From Betaproteobacteria bacterium (GTDB taxonomy: Bacteria > Pseudomonadota > Gammaproteobacteria > Burkholderiales > Rhodocyclaceae), in NCBI GenBank assembly GCA_009779265.1, contig WREP01000008.1, positions 1 through 64,000 of the forward strand: a stretch of DNA of 64,000 bases. The letters run 5' to 3'. Position 1 is the first letter of the stretch; each line of letters begins with the position of its first letter. The position numbers and the translations under genes are program-made. Positions 12,740 to 23,095 of this stretch are shown piece by piece. The notes under the pieces are model-generated. The model was given only the letters and a program-made list of their open reading frames with translations, had not been told where the DNA came from and searched no databases.

Positions 12740-12994
12740 ATGAAAGCCAAGCACGTCAAAACCTTGCGTGCCATCTTTGCGAGACCCACCCTTGCCAATA
12801 TCGTTTTTGCCGATCTCGAATCTTTGATCGTTGCGCTCGGTGGTGAGGTCAGGGAAGGCGAAGGTTCACGCGTTGTTTTCGAGTTGAATGGCAAACGCCT
12901 CTATCCGCATCGCCCACACCCCGGCAAGGAAGCCCGGCGCTACCAGATCGAGGAATTGCGCGCCCTGCTTGAATCGGAAGGAATTCAGCCATGA
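12740..12994 (+). CDS. hicA: HicA-family toxin
   Basis: 84-aa ORF (LIVALGGEVREGEGSRVVFELNGKRLYPHRPHPGKEARRYQIEELRALLESEGI); overlaps a HicB ORF. Confidence 0.85.
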   Translation: MKAKHVKTLRAIFARPTLANIVFADLESLIVALGGEVREGEGSRVVFELNGKRLYPHRPHPGKEARRYQIEELRALLESEGIQP

Positions 12995-13326
12995 ATAACA
13001 GCATGTCCTACCAAGGCTACACCGCCCGCATCGAGTTCGATCCGCGCGACAGGATTTTTGTCGGTCATGTTCTGGGGCTTGCCGACAGGATTTCCTTTCA
13101 TGGAGAAAGCGTGTCGGAATTGATCGCGGATTTTCACCATGCCGTCGATCACTACCTCGCTGATTGCAAAAAAACCGGACGCGCCCCCGATAAACCCGCG
13201 TCCGGCAAGCTGATGCTTAGAGTTCGCCCCGAAGTGCACGCCGCTGCCGCCATCGCCGCAAAGGCAAGCGGGAAAAGCCTGAACCAGTGGGCGGATGAAA
13301 TCCTCGGCCAAGCGGCGCTCGTTTAG
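12991..13326 (+). CDS. hicB: HicB-family antitoxin
   Basis: HicB fold (YTARIEFDPRDRIFVGHVLGLADRISFHGESVSELIADFHHAVDHYLADC) plus a C-terminal RHH-like region; 4-bp overlap with hicA. Confidence 0.87.
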   Translation: MNNSMSYQGYTARIEFDPRDRIFVGHVLGLADRISFHGESVSELIADFHHAVDHYLADCKKTGRAPDKPASGKLMLRVRPEVHAAAAIAAKASGKSLNQWADEILGQAALV

Positions 13327-13341
13327 CCAGAAGATCTAAAC

Positions 13342-14571
13342 TCACCCGCCAAAAAGCGGCAATTCAGGATTGTCCGGGTCGGTCTGCCGGGCGAGGTCTT
13401 GCGTTGGCAGTAGCGACCCCACGCGCACGCCGAGCAGGCGCAGGCGGCGGTCGAGGATGACGCGCTTCAGGCATTGTCCGGCGATCTGGCGGATGCGGCG
13501 GGGGTCGCTGGTGTATTCGGCGACCGTTTGATCGCGGGTGACGATCCTGAAATCGTCGAAGCGCAGCTTGATGCCGATGGTTTTGCCGGCGTAGCCTTTG
13601 CGCTGCAAGTCGGCGGCCACGGCTTCGGCGAGGTTTGTAAAAATGGTCCCCAGTTCGGCGCGGTCGTGCACCGCGTGCAGGTCGCGCTCGAAGGTGGTTT
13701 CGCGGCTCATGCTCACCGGCTCGCTTTCGGTCACCACGGGGCGGTCGTCGCGGCCATGCGCGGCGTCGTGCAGCCAGGCGCCGTAGCTTTTGCCGAAGTG
13801 TTGTACCAGCCAGGCACGCTCCTGCGCCGCCAGTTCGCCGATGGTGCGGATACCGTGACCCTGCAATTTGGCGTCGGCCTTGGGGCCGATGCCGTTGATT
13901 TTGCGGCAGGGCAGAGGCCAGATCAGGCGCTCAAGGTCGCTCTCGTGCACGATGCTGATGCCATTCGGCTTGTTGAATTCGCTCGCCATCTTGGCCAGCA
14001 GCTTGTTGGGCGCGACGCCGATGGAGCAGGTGAGGCCGGTGGCGTTGAAGATACTTTTCTGGATCAGCCAGGCCAATGCGCGGCCCCCCTCCCGCTGGCC
14101 GCCGGGGACGGCGGTGAAGTCGATATACACCTCGTCAACGCCACGGTCTTCGATGACCGGCGCGATTTCCTGGATCACTTGTTTGAACTGGCGCGAGAAA
14201 CGGCGGTATTGCTCGAAATCCACCGGCAGCCGGATGGCCTGCGGACACAGGCGGGCGGCTTTCATCAACCCCATGGCCGAGCCGACGCCGAATTGCCGCG
14301 CCGGGTAGGTGGCGGTGGTGATAACGCCACGGCCCACGTAGTCTTTCAAACGCGGGAAGAAATCGACGGGGATGCGCGCGAAATCCTGCGTCGTCCACAC
14401 GCGCTCGGGGTATTCGGCGTTGAGGCGGGCGATCAGTTGGTCCGGGTTATGCCGGCTGCCGCCGATGACCATCGGCAAGCCCTTGAGTTGCGGGTAGCGC
14501 AGCCATTCGACCGATGCGTAGAAGGCATCCATGTCGAGATGGGCGATGCGGCGCGGCGGGGTGGCGGTCAT
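13342..14571 (-). CDS. dinB: DNA polymerase IV
   Basis: Y-family motifs AHLDMDAFYASVE, RGVDEVYIDFTAV, CSIGVAPNKLLAKMASEFNKPNG. Confidence 0.95.
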   Translation of the reverse strand: MTATPPRRIAHLDMDAFYASVEWLRYPQLKGLPMVIGGSRHNPDQLIARLNAEYPERVWTTQDFARIPVDFFPRLKDYVGRGVITTATYPARQFGVGSAMGLMKAARLCPQAIRLPVDFEQYRRFSRQFKQVIQEIAPVIEDRGVDEVYIDFTAVPGGQREGGRALAWLIQKSIFNATGLTCSIGVAPNKLLAKMASEFNKPNGISIVHESDLERLIWPLPCRKINGIGPKADAKLQGHGIRTIGELAAQERAWLVQHFGKSYGAWLHDAAHGRDDRPVVTESEPVSMSRETTFERDLHAVHDRAELGTIFTNLAEAVAADLQRKGYAGKTIGIKLRFDDFRIVTRDQTVAEYTSDPRRIRQIAGQCLKRVILDRRLRLLGVRVGSLLPTQDLARQTDPDNPELPLFGG

Positions 14572-14606
14572 TCCGTTTCTAACGCGGCTTTGCCCCGGAT
14601 GACGCC

Positions 14607-14685
14607 ATTTCTGGATTGCTTCGTCGCTTCGCTCCGCGCCATGACAGCGTGGGAGCAGGCGGCGAGCGTAGCAATCCAGCTTCGT
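14607..14685. repeat. Intergenic inverted repeat (GGATTGCTTCGTCGCTTCGCTC type)
   Basis: CTGGATTGCTTCGTCGCTTCGCTC ... GCGAGCGTAGCAATCCAG form an imperfect long hairpin between dinB and glnB. Confidence 0.65.
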
Positions 14686-14688
14686 GAA

Positions 14689-15030
<342 letters not shown>

Positions 15031-15041
15031 CTACTTTCCTT

Positions 15042-16652
15042 TCAAAATTCGTCTCGATAGCGGTTGGTCACGGGATAGCGCCAATCCTTGCCGAAAGCGC
15101 GCGGCGTGATGCGGATGCCGATCGGCGCCTGCCGCCGTTTGTATTCGGCGCCGCGCAGGAGGCGAACGACGCGCCGCACCGCTTCTTGCGGCAGGCCGGC
15201 GGCGATAATCTCGCGCGGGCTGCGGTCTTCCTCCATGTAGGCGCGGACGATGGCGTCGAGCACCTCGTAGGGCGGCAGTGAATCCTGATCGACCTGCCCC
15301 GGCCTGAGTTCGGCGGAGGGCGGGCGATCGATGATGTTGTCGGGAATAACCGGCGACAGGCTGTTGCGGTAACGCGCGAGGCGATAAACCAGGGTTTTGT
15401 AGACATCCTTGATGACCGCGAAGCCACCGGCCATGTCGCCGTACAGGGTGCAGTAGCCGACCGCCGTTTCCGACTTGTTGCCGGCGGTCAACACCAGCGC
15501 CCCGGTCTTGTTGGAAAGCGCCATCAGAAGATTGCCGCGAATGCGCGCCTGGATGTTCTCCTCGGTGGCGTCCTCCTCCAGCCCGGCGAACTGCGGCCCG
15601 AGCAATACCGCGTAGGTCTGCATGGCCGGCGCGATGGCGATCTCGTCGTAACGCACGGCGAGCCGGCGCGTCATGTCGCGGGCATCGTCGAGGCTCATTT
15701 GCGCCGTGTAGGGCGAAGGCATCATCACCGCCCGCACACGCTCGGCGCCCAGCGCATCGACCGCGACGCACAGCGTCAGCGCCGAATCGATGCCGCCGGA
15801 AAGACCAAGGATGACGCCGGGAAAGCCGCACTTGCCAACATAGTCGCGAACGCCGAGAACGAGGGCCTGATAGGCTTCGGCCTCGGGCGGCAAGGCCGGC
15901 GCGAGATCGGCGGAACGCAGTTGGCCGGCGTGGAAATCGACGATGCCCAGCGCTTCCTCGAATTGCGGCAGGCGCATGCGCATGCTTTGGCTGGCGTCGA
16001 GAGCGAAGGAAGCGCCGTCGAATACCAGCTCGTCCTGACCGCCGACCAGATTGCAGTAAATGGCCGCCACGCCGCTGGCGGCCACCCGCTCGGCGAGCGC
16101 CCGATGGCGGTCGTGGTGCTTTTCCAGATGGCAGGGCGAGGCGTTGAGCAGCAGCATCAACTCGGCGCCAGCGGCAGCAGCGGCCTCGTAGGGGCCGGCC
16201 TCCCAGATATCGGCGCAGATATTGATGCCGCAACGCACACCGCCTAGGGTGACGACGCAAGGCGCGTCACCGGCGGCGAAGTAACGGCATTCGTCGAAAA
16301 CGTCGTGATTGGGCCGGCGATGCTTGCGATAAACCACCGTGCAGCGGCCATTCTCGATGACGCTGGCGGCGTTGTAGCGCAAGCCGTCGGCATCTTCCAG
16401 CGGATGCCCAACGACCAGCGCAATATCGCCGACGCGCCCGGCCAGTTCGGCCAGCGCCCGGTCGCAGGCGCGGTAGAAATCCGGGCGCAGCAGCAGGTCT
16501 TCCGGCGGATAGCCACAGAGAGCCAACTCCGGCGTCAGCAGCACCTGAGCGCCACGCGCCCGGGCCTCGGCAGCGCACTGAATAATGCGTTCGACGTTGC
16601 CCGCCAGGTCGCCGACGGTAGCGTTGAACTGAGCAACGGCGATGCGCAGCAT
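15042..16652 (-). CDS. nadE: NAD+ synthase (glutamine-hydrolysing)
   Basis: N-terminal nitrilase-like domain plus synthase domain (GLSGGIDSALTLCVAVDALG, TAGNKSETAVGYCTLYGDMAGGFAVIKD). Confidence 0.95.
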   Translation of the reverse strand: MLRIAVAQFNATVGDLAGNVERIIQCAAEARARGAQVLLTPELALCGYPPEDLLLRPDFYRACDRALAELAGRVGDIALVVGHPLEDADGLRYNAASVIENGRCTVVYRKHRRPNHDVFDECRYFAAGDAPCVVTLGGVRCGINICADIWEAGPYEAAAAAGAELMLLLNASPCHLEKHHDRHRALAERVAASGVAAIYCNLVGGQDELVFDGASFALDASQSMRMRLPQFEEALGIVDFHAGQLRSADLAPALPPEAEAYQALVLGVRDYVGKCGFPGVILGLSGGIDSALTLCVAVDALGAERVRAVMMPSPYTAQMSLDDARDMTRRLAVRYDEIAIAPAMQTYAVLLGPQFAGLEEDATEENIQARIRGNLLMALSNKTGALVLTAGNKSETAVGYCTLYGDMAGGFAVIKDVYKTLVYRLARYRNSLSPVIPDNIIDRPPSAELRPGQVDQDSLPPYEVLDAIVRAYMEEDRSPREIIAAGLPQEAVRRVVRLLRGAEYKRRQAPIGIRITPRAFGKDWRYPVTNRYRDEF

Positions 16653-16655
16653 GGA

Positions 16656-17204
16656 TCAGTAGTTCGGCTTGTCCTTGGCATCCTTGAACCGCTGGATGCC
16701 ATCCATGATTTCCTGGCGCGCGTCGTCAATGCCTTGCCAACCGTTGATCTTGACCCACTTGCCCGGCTCCAGATCCTTGTAATGCTCGAAGAAGTGGGAG
16801 ATCTGCTGGCGCAGCAGTTCCGGCATGTCCTCGACGGTTTTCATGCCCTTGTACAGCGGCGTCAGCTTGTCCACCGGCACGGCCAGCAGCTTGGCATCCT
16901 CGCCACCCTCGTCGTTCATCGACAGCTGGCCAAGCGGCCGGCAACGGACGACGACGCCCGGCGGCAGCGAAAAGGGCGCAACCACCAGCACATCGACCGG
17001 ATCGCCATCGCCGGCGATGGTGTGCGGGATATAGCCGTAGTTGCAGGGATAGTGCATGGAAGTCGCCATGAAGCGATCGACGAAAACCGCGCCGCTCTCC
17101 TTGTCGACCTCATACTTGACCGGCTCCGAGTGGGCGGAAATCTCGATGACGACATTGAAATCATCGGGCAGGGCATTGCCGGAAGGAACGTTATTGAGCG
17201 CCAT
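16656..17204 (-). CDS. ppa: Inorganic pyrophosphatase
   Basis: [23 protein letters not shown] and [10 protein letters not shown] are family I PPase motifs. Confidence 0.95.
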   Translation of the reverse strand: MALNNVPSGNALPDDFNVVIEISAHSEPVKYEVDKESGAVFVDRFMATSMHYPCNYGYIPHTIAGDGDPVDVLVVAPFSLPPGVVVRCRPLGQLSMNDEGGEDAKLLAVPVDKLTPLYKGMKTVEDMPELLRQQISHFFEHYKDLEPGKWVKINGWQGIDDARQEIMDGIQRFKDAKDKPNY

Positions 17205-17326
17205 GATTCGTATCTCTGGGGTTTTGTAATCTTTGCATTATACCGCCGCGCATGATGCGGATTGTCGGGCAGAGGGAAACTCTCCGACATACTGATTTCC
17301 TCTCTACGCAAGCGGCGGTCAGCCCG

Positions 17327-17701
17327 TCAACGGGCAAGGGCTTGAGTATCCTGTTTTGCCTGCCCGATGCCTTCCGCGATAAAGGTCAACACCAGCGTAT
17401 TGAGCGACACGCCTTCCGTTTTGGCACGGGCGGAAAGCGCCGCGTGCAGGCTCTTGGGCACACGGGTCAGAAATTTGCCGGAGGCGACGCCGCCACTGTT
17501 GGGCGCGGGAACGGGGTGACCAAAATGCTCCAAAGCCTCGATAGCTCCAGCCAGCGCATCCCTGCCGTTGGCAATGGCTTCTTCAACCGTTTCGCCATCC
17601 GACATGCATTTATTGAAATCAGGATAAGAGATCAGAAATCCGCCACCCTCATCAAGGGTCAGCGGGCGGATTTCAAACGGATAGTCATCGAGATTTCGCA
17701 T
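17327..17701 (-). CDS. HicB-family antitoxin-like protein with no adjacent hicA
   Basis: YPFEIRPLTLDEGGGFLISYPDFNKCMSDGETVEEAIANGRDALAGAIEAL plus a C-terminal RHH-like domain. Confidence 0.83.
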   Translation of the reverse strand: MRNLDDYPFEIRPLTLDEGGGFLISYPDFNKCMSDGETVEEAIANGRDALAGAIEALEHFGHPVPAPNSGGVASGKFLTRVPKSLHAALSARAKTEGVSLNTLVLTFIAEGIGQAKQDTQALAR

Positions 17702-17702
17702 G

Positions 17703-17730
17703 GCTCAGACTCCTTTGCTCAGACTCCTTT
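17703..17730 (-). repeat. Perfect 14-bp tandem duplication containing the Shine-Dalgarno of the hicB-like gene
   Basis: GCTCAGACTCCTTT x2 on the + strand; on the coding strand AAAGGAGTCTGAGCAAAGGAGTCTGAGCC-ATG. Confidence 0.85.
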
Positions 17731-17792
17731 GATATGGCAGGCCGCCTATGCTCTCCCCTCGCGGGCGAAGGAGAACACGGACAACCCATCAG

Positions 17793-18578
17793 TCACGCAA
17801 ACGCCCCCAGAAACTCCCGCCAATGCGCGGCGTCGATGCGGGCCAGTTGGGCCTTGACGAAATCCACCTCGGCCGCTTCCTCGGCCGCCGTCAACTCTCC
17901 GCGCAGGCGGCGGAAGCGGTTATAGACCAGATAGGTATTGACCACGTCGGTCTCGCAATAATCGCGAATCGCCTCCGCCTGCCCCGCCTGCCAAGCCTCC
18001 CAGACCTTGCCGCCATCCATGCCGAGTTTGCCGGGAAAACCAAAGAGCTTGGCCAGATCGTCGAGCGGCGCGTTGGCGCGGGGGTTGTAGAGGGCCAGCA
18101 AATCCATCAGATCGAGATGGCGGGTATGGTAGCGGCTGATGTAATTGTTCCACTTGAAATCGCGCGAATCGGCGTAATCGCCATCGCCAAGATCCCAGTA
18201 ACGCGGCGCCGCAACGCTATGCAACAGACCACGGTAATGCAGCACCGGCAGATCGAAGCCGCCGCCGTTCCAGGACACGATCTGCGGCGTGAATTTCTCG
18301 ATGCCGTCGAAAAAACGCTGAATGATCGCCCCCTCGTCGAGGGCCGGCGCGGCCAGCGACCACACCTTGAAACCCTCGCTGGTGCGCAGCACACAGGAAA
18401 TGGTAACCACCCGCTGCACATGCAAAGGCAAAAAATCACTCCCCGTCTTGGCCCGGCGCTGCTCGAAGGCCATTTCGGTCACCTCGGCATCGGGCAGATC
18501 AGCCGGCAAGCCATTGAGCCGGCGCAAACCGGCAACGTCGGGAATGGTTTCGATGTCAAAAACGAGGACGGGTTTCAT
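17793..18578 (-). CDS. Predicted 3'-5' exonuclease related to the PolB exonuclease domain
   Basis: VFDIETIPD, SWNGGGFDLPVLHYR, YCETDVVNTYLVY exonuclease motifs. Confidence 0.85.
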   Translation of the reverse strand: MKPVLVFDIETIPDVAGLRRLNGLPADLPDAEVTEMAFEQRRAKTGSDFLPLHVQRVVTISCVLRTSEGFKVWSLAAPALDEGAIIQRFFDGIEKFTPQIVSWNGGGFDLPVLHYRGLLHSVAAPRYWDLGDGDYADSRDFKWNNYISRYHTRHLDLMDLLALYNPRANAPLDDLAKLFGFPGKLGMDGGKVWEAWQAGQAEAIRDYCETDVVNTYLVYNRFRRLRGELTAAEEAAEVDFVKAQLARIDAAHWREFLGAFA

Positions 18579-18889
18579 GTTGAAGTCTTTGCTGAATGGA
18601 TTTCGGCATATTCCAGCGCCTGCTGCACACCGCTTGCGGCGGACAGGCCGGCCTCCTTGGCTTCAACCACGGCCAGCGGAAAGTCGCGGCGATAATAGAG
18701 CAGGTAGTCGGCGCGCTTCTGCCGGCCACGCCGAACCTTGCCGCCGGTGACGATGACGCGGCCATTGGTGAAAGTGCGCTGCTCGCCGATGGAACACGAG
18801 CCAGCAGAGCAACCGGCCTCGATCAGTTTGGGCGTGACGAATTCGCGGCAGGTGTCTGCTTCGGTGAGGATATTGTTTGGCATTGTCAT
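18575..18889 (-). pseudogene. Truncated N-terminal fragment of a type I restriction endonuclease R subunit
   Basis: EADTCREFVTPKLIEAG...SIGEQRTFTNGRVIVTGGKVRRGRQKRADYLLYYRRDFPLAVVEAKEAG...QQALEYAEI matches HsdR N-terminal domains but stops after 104 aa. Confidence 0.7.
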
Positions 18890-18935
18890 GTCACCCTCGG
18901 TCGGCGCTACGCGGGTGGACGCTGGCCATGCCCGC

Positions 18936-19835
18936 TCACGCCGGAAAAACGCCGGTGGATAGGTAGCGGTCGCCGCGGTCGCAGATGATGGTGACGATGA
19001 CGGCGTTTTCCAATTCCCGCGCCAGGCGCAGGGCGGTGGCGATGCCGCCGCCGGAGGAGACGCCAGCGAAGATGCCTTCCTCGGCGGCCAGCCGGCGGCT
19101 CATCGCCTCGGCCTCGGCCTGACTGATGGTTTCGATGACGTCGACAAGTTCCGGCGTGTAGATTTTCGGCAAATAGGCTGGTTGCCATTTGCGGATGCCG
19201 GGAATCTGGCTGCCCTCTTCCGGCTGGCAACCGACGATTTGGATGGCCGGATTCTGTTCCTTGAGGAAACGACCGGCGCCCATGATGGTGCCGGTGGTGC
19301 CCATGCTGGAGACGAAATGGGTGATACGCTCGCCCGTGTCGCGCCAGATTTCCGGGCCGGTGCCTTCGTAGTGGGCGAGCGGATTGTCGGGATTGGCGAA
19401 CTGGTCGAGGATGGTGCCTTGGCCTGCGTCGCGCATTTTTTCGGCGATGTCGCGGGCCAGTTCCATGCCGCCCACGCGCGGCGTCAGCACCAGCTCGGCG
19501 CCGTAGGCGCGCATGGCCTGCCAGCGTTCGACGCTCTGGTTTTCGGGCATCACCAGGATCATCCGATAGCCCTTGATGGCCGCGACCATGGCGAGCGCGA
19601 TGCCGGTGTTGCCGGAAGTCGCCTCAATCAGCGTGGCGCCTGGCCGGATGTCGCCGCGCGCCTCGGCGCGAACGATCATTGACAGCGCCGGGCGATCCTT
19701 GACCGAGCCGGCCGGGTTGTTGCCCTCCAGCTTGGCCAGGATGACATTGCCGCGCTGCGCGTTATCGGCGCCGGGCAGGCGCGTCAGGCGGACCAGCGGC
19801 GTATTGCCGACGCAATCCGCCAGGGTTTTATCCAT
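18936..19835 (-). CDS. cysM: Cysteine synthase B
   Basis: [59 protein letters not shown]. Confidence 0.93.
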   Translation of the reverse strand: MDKTLADCVGNTPLVRLTRLPGADNAQRGNVILAKLEGNNPAGSVKDRPALSMIVRAEARGDIRPGATLIEATSGNTGIALAMVAAIKGYRMILVMPENQSVERWQAMRAYGAELVLTPRVGGMELARDIAEKMRDAGQGTILDQFANPDNPLAHYEGTGPEIWRDTGERITHFVSSMGTTGTIMGAGRFLKEQNPAIQIVGCQPEEGSQIPGIRKWQPAYLPKIYTPELVDVIETISQAEAEAMSRRLAAEEGIFAGVSSGGGIATALRLARELENAVIVTIICDRGDRYLSTGVFPA

Positions 19836-20826
19836 GCTGGCACAGCCAAGCGATGTATTGCCCGACACCCTCCTCGACCGTCGCCATCGGCGCCGTGTAG
19901 CCGGCCTCGCGCAGGCGGGCGAGGTCGGCCTGGGTGAAGGCCTGGTACTTGCCCTTGAGCGCCTCCGGGAAGGGGACGTATTCGAGCAGAGCCTGCGCTT
20001 GCAGTTCGGCCAGGGTCAGCGAGGCTTCGCCGCGCGCCAGGCGGCAGCCGTTGACGGCGGCGACGGCGACATCGTTGAAGCTCTGCGCCCGGCCCGAGCC
20101 AAGATTGAAGATGCCGGATTTTTCCGGGTGGTCGAGAAAAAACAGATTGACCTTGGCGACATCGTCGACAAAAACGAAGTCGCGCATCTGGCCGCCGTTT
20201 TCGTAGCCGTGCGAGCCTTCGAACAGCTTGACGCGGCCTGCGGCCTGGAACTGGTTGTAGTGATGGAAGGCGACCGAGGCCATGCGCCCCTTGTGCGCCT
20301 CGCGCGGGCCGTAAACGTTGAAGTAGCGAAAGCCGACGATCTGCGACGACGGCGCTTTCGCCAGGCGCTGGCGGACGATCTGATCGAACAGGAATTTGGA
20401 ATAGCCGTAGACGTTGAGCGGCCCCTCGTACTGGCGCTCCTCGCGGAAGACGCTGGCGGCGCCGTAGGTCGCCGCCGAGGAGGCGTAGAGAAACTGGACA
20501 TCCTGATCCAGACACCAATCGAGCAGGATGCTCGAATAGCGGAAATTGTTTTCCATCATGTAGCGGCCATCGCTCTCCATGGTGTCGGAGCAGGCGCCTT
20601 CATGGAAGATGGCTTCGATTTCGCCGTCGAAATGGCCGGCCTGGATGCGCTCGATGAAATCGTGCTTGTCGAGGTAATCGGCGATTTCGCAATCGACCAG
20701 ATTCTTGAACTTGTCGGCTTTGGTCAGGTTGTCGACGGCGATGATCTTGCTGACGCCGCGCGCGTTCAAGGCTTTAACGATATTGGAGCCGATAAACCCG
20801 GCCGCGCCGGTAACGACGATAGTCAT
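19828..20826 (-). CDS. hldD: ADP-L-glycero-D-manno-heptose 6-epimerase
   Basis: [30 protein letters not shown]...[23 protein letters not shown]. Confidence 0.95.
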   Translation of the reverse strand: MTIVVTGAAGFIGSNIVKALNARGVSKIIAVDNLTKADKFKNLVDCEIADYLDKHDFIERIQAGHFDGEIEAIFHEGACSDTMESDGRYMMENNFRYSSILLDWCLDQDVQFLYASSAATYGAASVFREERQYEGPLNVYGYSKFLFDQIVRQRLAKAPSSQIVGFRYFNVYGPREAHKGRMASVAFHHYNQFQAAGRVKLFEGSHGYENGGQMRDFVFVDDVAKVNLFFLDHPEKSGIFNLGSGRAQSFNDVAVAAVNGCRLARGEASLTLAELQAQALLEYVPFPEALKGKYQAFTQADLARLREAGYTAPMATVEEGVGQYIAWLCQHG

Positions 20827-20835
20827 TTCATTTCC

Positions 20836-21762
20836 TTAGATGGCGTGGGCGATTTCCTCGCGGGTGACGACGGCGGTTCCCAGCTTGCCGACGACGATGC
20901 CGGCGGCGATGTTGGCGACGCGGATGGCCTCGGCCCAGTCGGCGCCAGCGGCGATCATGACGGCCAGTGTGGCGATGACGGTATCGCCGGCGCCGGAAAC
21001 GTCGAACACTTCCCGCGTTTCCGCCGCCTGGTGGTGCGTTTCGCCGTCGGCGAAGAGGGTCATGCCCTCCTCGCTGCGCGTCACCAGGAGCGCCTCGATG
21101 CCGAGTTCGCCGCGCAGGCGGTTGGCTTTGGCGGCCAGTTCCTCCTCGTTGCGCCAACTGCCGACAATCTGCCGCAACTCGGCGCGGTTGGGCGTGATCA
21201 CGGTCGCCCCGGCGTAGCGCGCCCAGTCGTCGCCCTTCGGATCGACCAGCACCGGCTTGCCGGCGGCGCGGGCGATGCGGATCATCTCGGCGATATGGGT
21301 GAGACCGCCCTTGCCGTAATCGGAAAGCACCACCACGTCGGCATCGCCGACGCGGCGCTCGAAATCGGCCAGCTTGGCGAGCAGGACTTCGTGCGACGGC
21401 GGCCGCTCGAAATCAATACGCAGCAACTGCTGCTGACGACCGATGACGCGCAGCTTGACGATGGTCGCCAGATCGCCGTCGACATGCAGGCCGGCGTCGA
21501 TCATCCCGGCATCAAGCAGGCGGGCTAGGCTGCGCCCGGCATCGTCGTCGCCGACCACCGACAAGAGCGCCGTCACCGCCCCGAGCGAGACGGCATTGCG
21601 CGCCACGTTGGCGGCGCCGCCGAGGCGCTCTTCCTGGCGCTCGACCTTGACCACCGGCACCGGCGCTTCCGGCGAAATGCGATTGACCTCGCCGAACCAG
21701 TAGCGGTCCAGCATCACGTAGCCGACGACGAGGAGGCGTACGTGGGTGATTTTTTCCAGCAT
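20836..21762 (-). CDS. D-glycero-beta-D-manno-heptose-7-phosphate kinase (RfaE domain I)
   Basis: PfkB kinase fold: GYVMLDRYWFGEVNRISPEAPVPVVKV, DVSGAGDTVIATLA. Confidence 0.93.
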   Translation of the reverse strand: MLEKITHVRLLVVGYVMLDRYWFGEVNRISPEAPVPVVKVERQEERLGGAANVARNAVSLGAVTALLSVVGDDDAGRSLARLLDAGMIDAGLHVDGDLATIVKLRVIGRQQQLLRIDFERPPSHEVLLAKLADFERRVGDADVVVLSDYGKGGLTHIAEMIRIARAAGKPVLVDPKGDDWARYAGATVITPNRAELRQIVGSWRNEEELAAKANRLRGELGIEALLVTRSEEGMTLFADGETHHQAAETREVFDVSGAGDTVIATLAVMIAAGADWAEAIRVANIAAGIVVGKLGTAVVTREEIAHAI

Positions 21763-21766
21763 GCGT

Positions 21767-23086
21767 TCAGCGTCCGATGGCGAAATACTCGATGCCCGCG
21801 TCGCGCACGAACTTCGGGTCGTAAAGATTGCGGCCATCGAAAATGACCGGCTGCTTCAGGCTTTCCTTGATGGCGGCGAAATCCGGGCTGCGGAATTCCT
21901 TCCATTCGGTGACGATGATCAGCGCATCGGCCCCGGCCAGCGCCGCCATCGGCTGCCCGGCATAGAGCAGGCGCGGCTCGGCGCCGTAGATGCGCCGCGC
22001 CTCGTTCATCGCCACCGGGTCGTAGGCGGTCACCGTGGCGCCGGCAGCGAACAGGTCGGCAAGCAGTTGCCGGCTGGGCGCCTCGCGCATGTCGTCGGTG
22101 TTCGGTTTGAAGGCCAGGCCCCACAGCGCGAAATGCCGCCCCCGCAGATCGCCGAAACGCTGCTGGATCTTGCCGGCCAACACCCGTTTCTGGGCATCGT
22201 TGGCTTCTTCGACGGCGGTCAGCACCTTCAGGTCGATGCCGGCATCGTTGGCGGCCGTCCTGAGCAGCGCCTTGACATCCTTGGGGAAGCAGGAACCGCC
22301 ATAACCGCAGCCGGGATAGAGGAAATGGTAGCCGATGCGCGGATCGGCACCGATGCCATGGCGCACCATCTCGATGTCGGCGCCCAGCGCCTCGGCCAGA
22401 TTGGCCATTTCGTTCATGAAGCTGATGCGCGTCGCCAGCATGGCATTGGCGGCGTACTTGATCAATTCGGCGCTTTTCACGTCGGTCACGATGAGGCGCT
22501 CGTGATTGCGCTGGAAGGGCGCGTACAACACCTGCATCCGGTTCACGGCGCGCTCGTCGTCGGCGCCGACGACGATGCGGTCGGGCCGCATGAAATCATC
22601 GACGGCCGCGCCCTCCTTGAGAAATTCCGGGTTGGAAACGACGCTGAAGGGAATGTCGACGCCGCGCTTTTGCAATTCCTCCTGCAAGGCCGCCTTGACC
22701 TTGGCGCCGGTGCCGACCGGCACCGTGCTCTTGTCGACCACCACTTTATAGTCGGTCATCAGCCGACCGATGTTGCGCGCCGCCGCCAGCACATATTGCA
22801 GGTCGGCCGAGCCATCCTCGTCCGGCGGCGTGCCGACGGCAATGAACTGAATGGCGCCGTGACGCACCGCCCGCTCGATGTCGGTGGTGAAACAGAGGCG
22901 ACCGGCATCGACATTGCGCCGCACCATGTCCAGAAGGCCGGGTTCGTGGATGGGAATATCGCCTTCCTCAAGAATGCGGATTTTCTCCACATCGACATCC
23001 AGGCAGAGGACGTCGTTGCCCACTTCGGCCAAGCAAGCGCCGCTGACCAGACCGACGTAGCCGCTGCCGACAACGGTAACTTTCAT
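21767..23086 (-). CDS. ugd: UDP-glucose 6-dehydrogenase
   Basis: [50 protein letters not shown]. Confidence 0.94.
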   Translation of the reverse strand: MKVTVVGSGYVGLVSGACLAEVGNDVLCLDVDVEKIRILEEGDIPIHEPGLLDMVRRNVDAGRLCFTTDIERAVRHGAIQFIAVGTPPDEDGSADLQYVLAAARNIGRLMTDYKVVVDKSTVPVGTGAKVKAALQEELQKRGVDIPFSVVSNPEFLKEGAAVDDFMRPDRIVVGADDERAVNRMQVLYAPFQRNHERLIVTDVKSAELIKYAANAMLATRISFMNEMANLAEALGADIEMVRHGIGADPRIGYHFLYPGCGYGGSCFPKDVKALLRTAANDAGIDLKVLTAVEEANDAQKRVLAGKIQQRFGDLRGRHFALWGLAFKPNTDDMREAPSRQLLADLFAAGATVTAYDPVAMNEARRIYGAEPRLLYAGQPMAALAGADALIIVTEWKEFRSPDFAAIKESLKQPVIFDGRNLYDPKFVRDAGIEYFAIGR

Positions 23087-23095
23087 GGGAATTTC

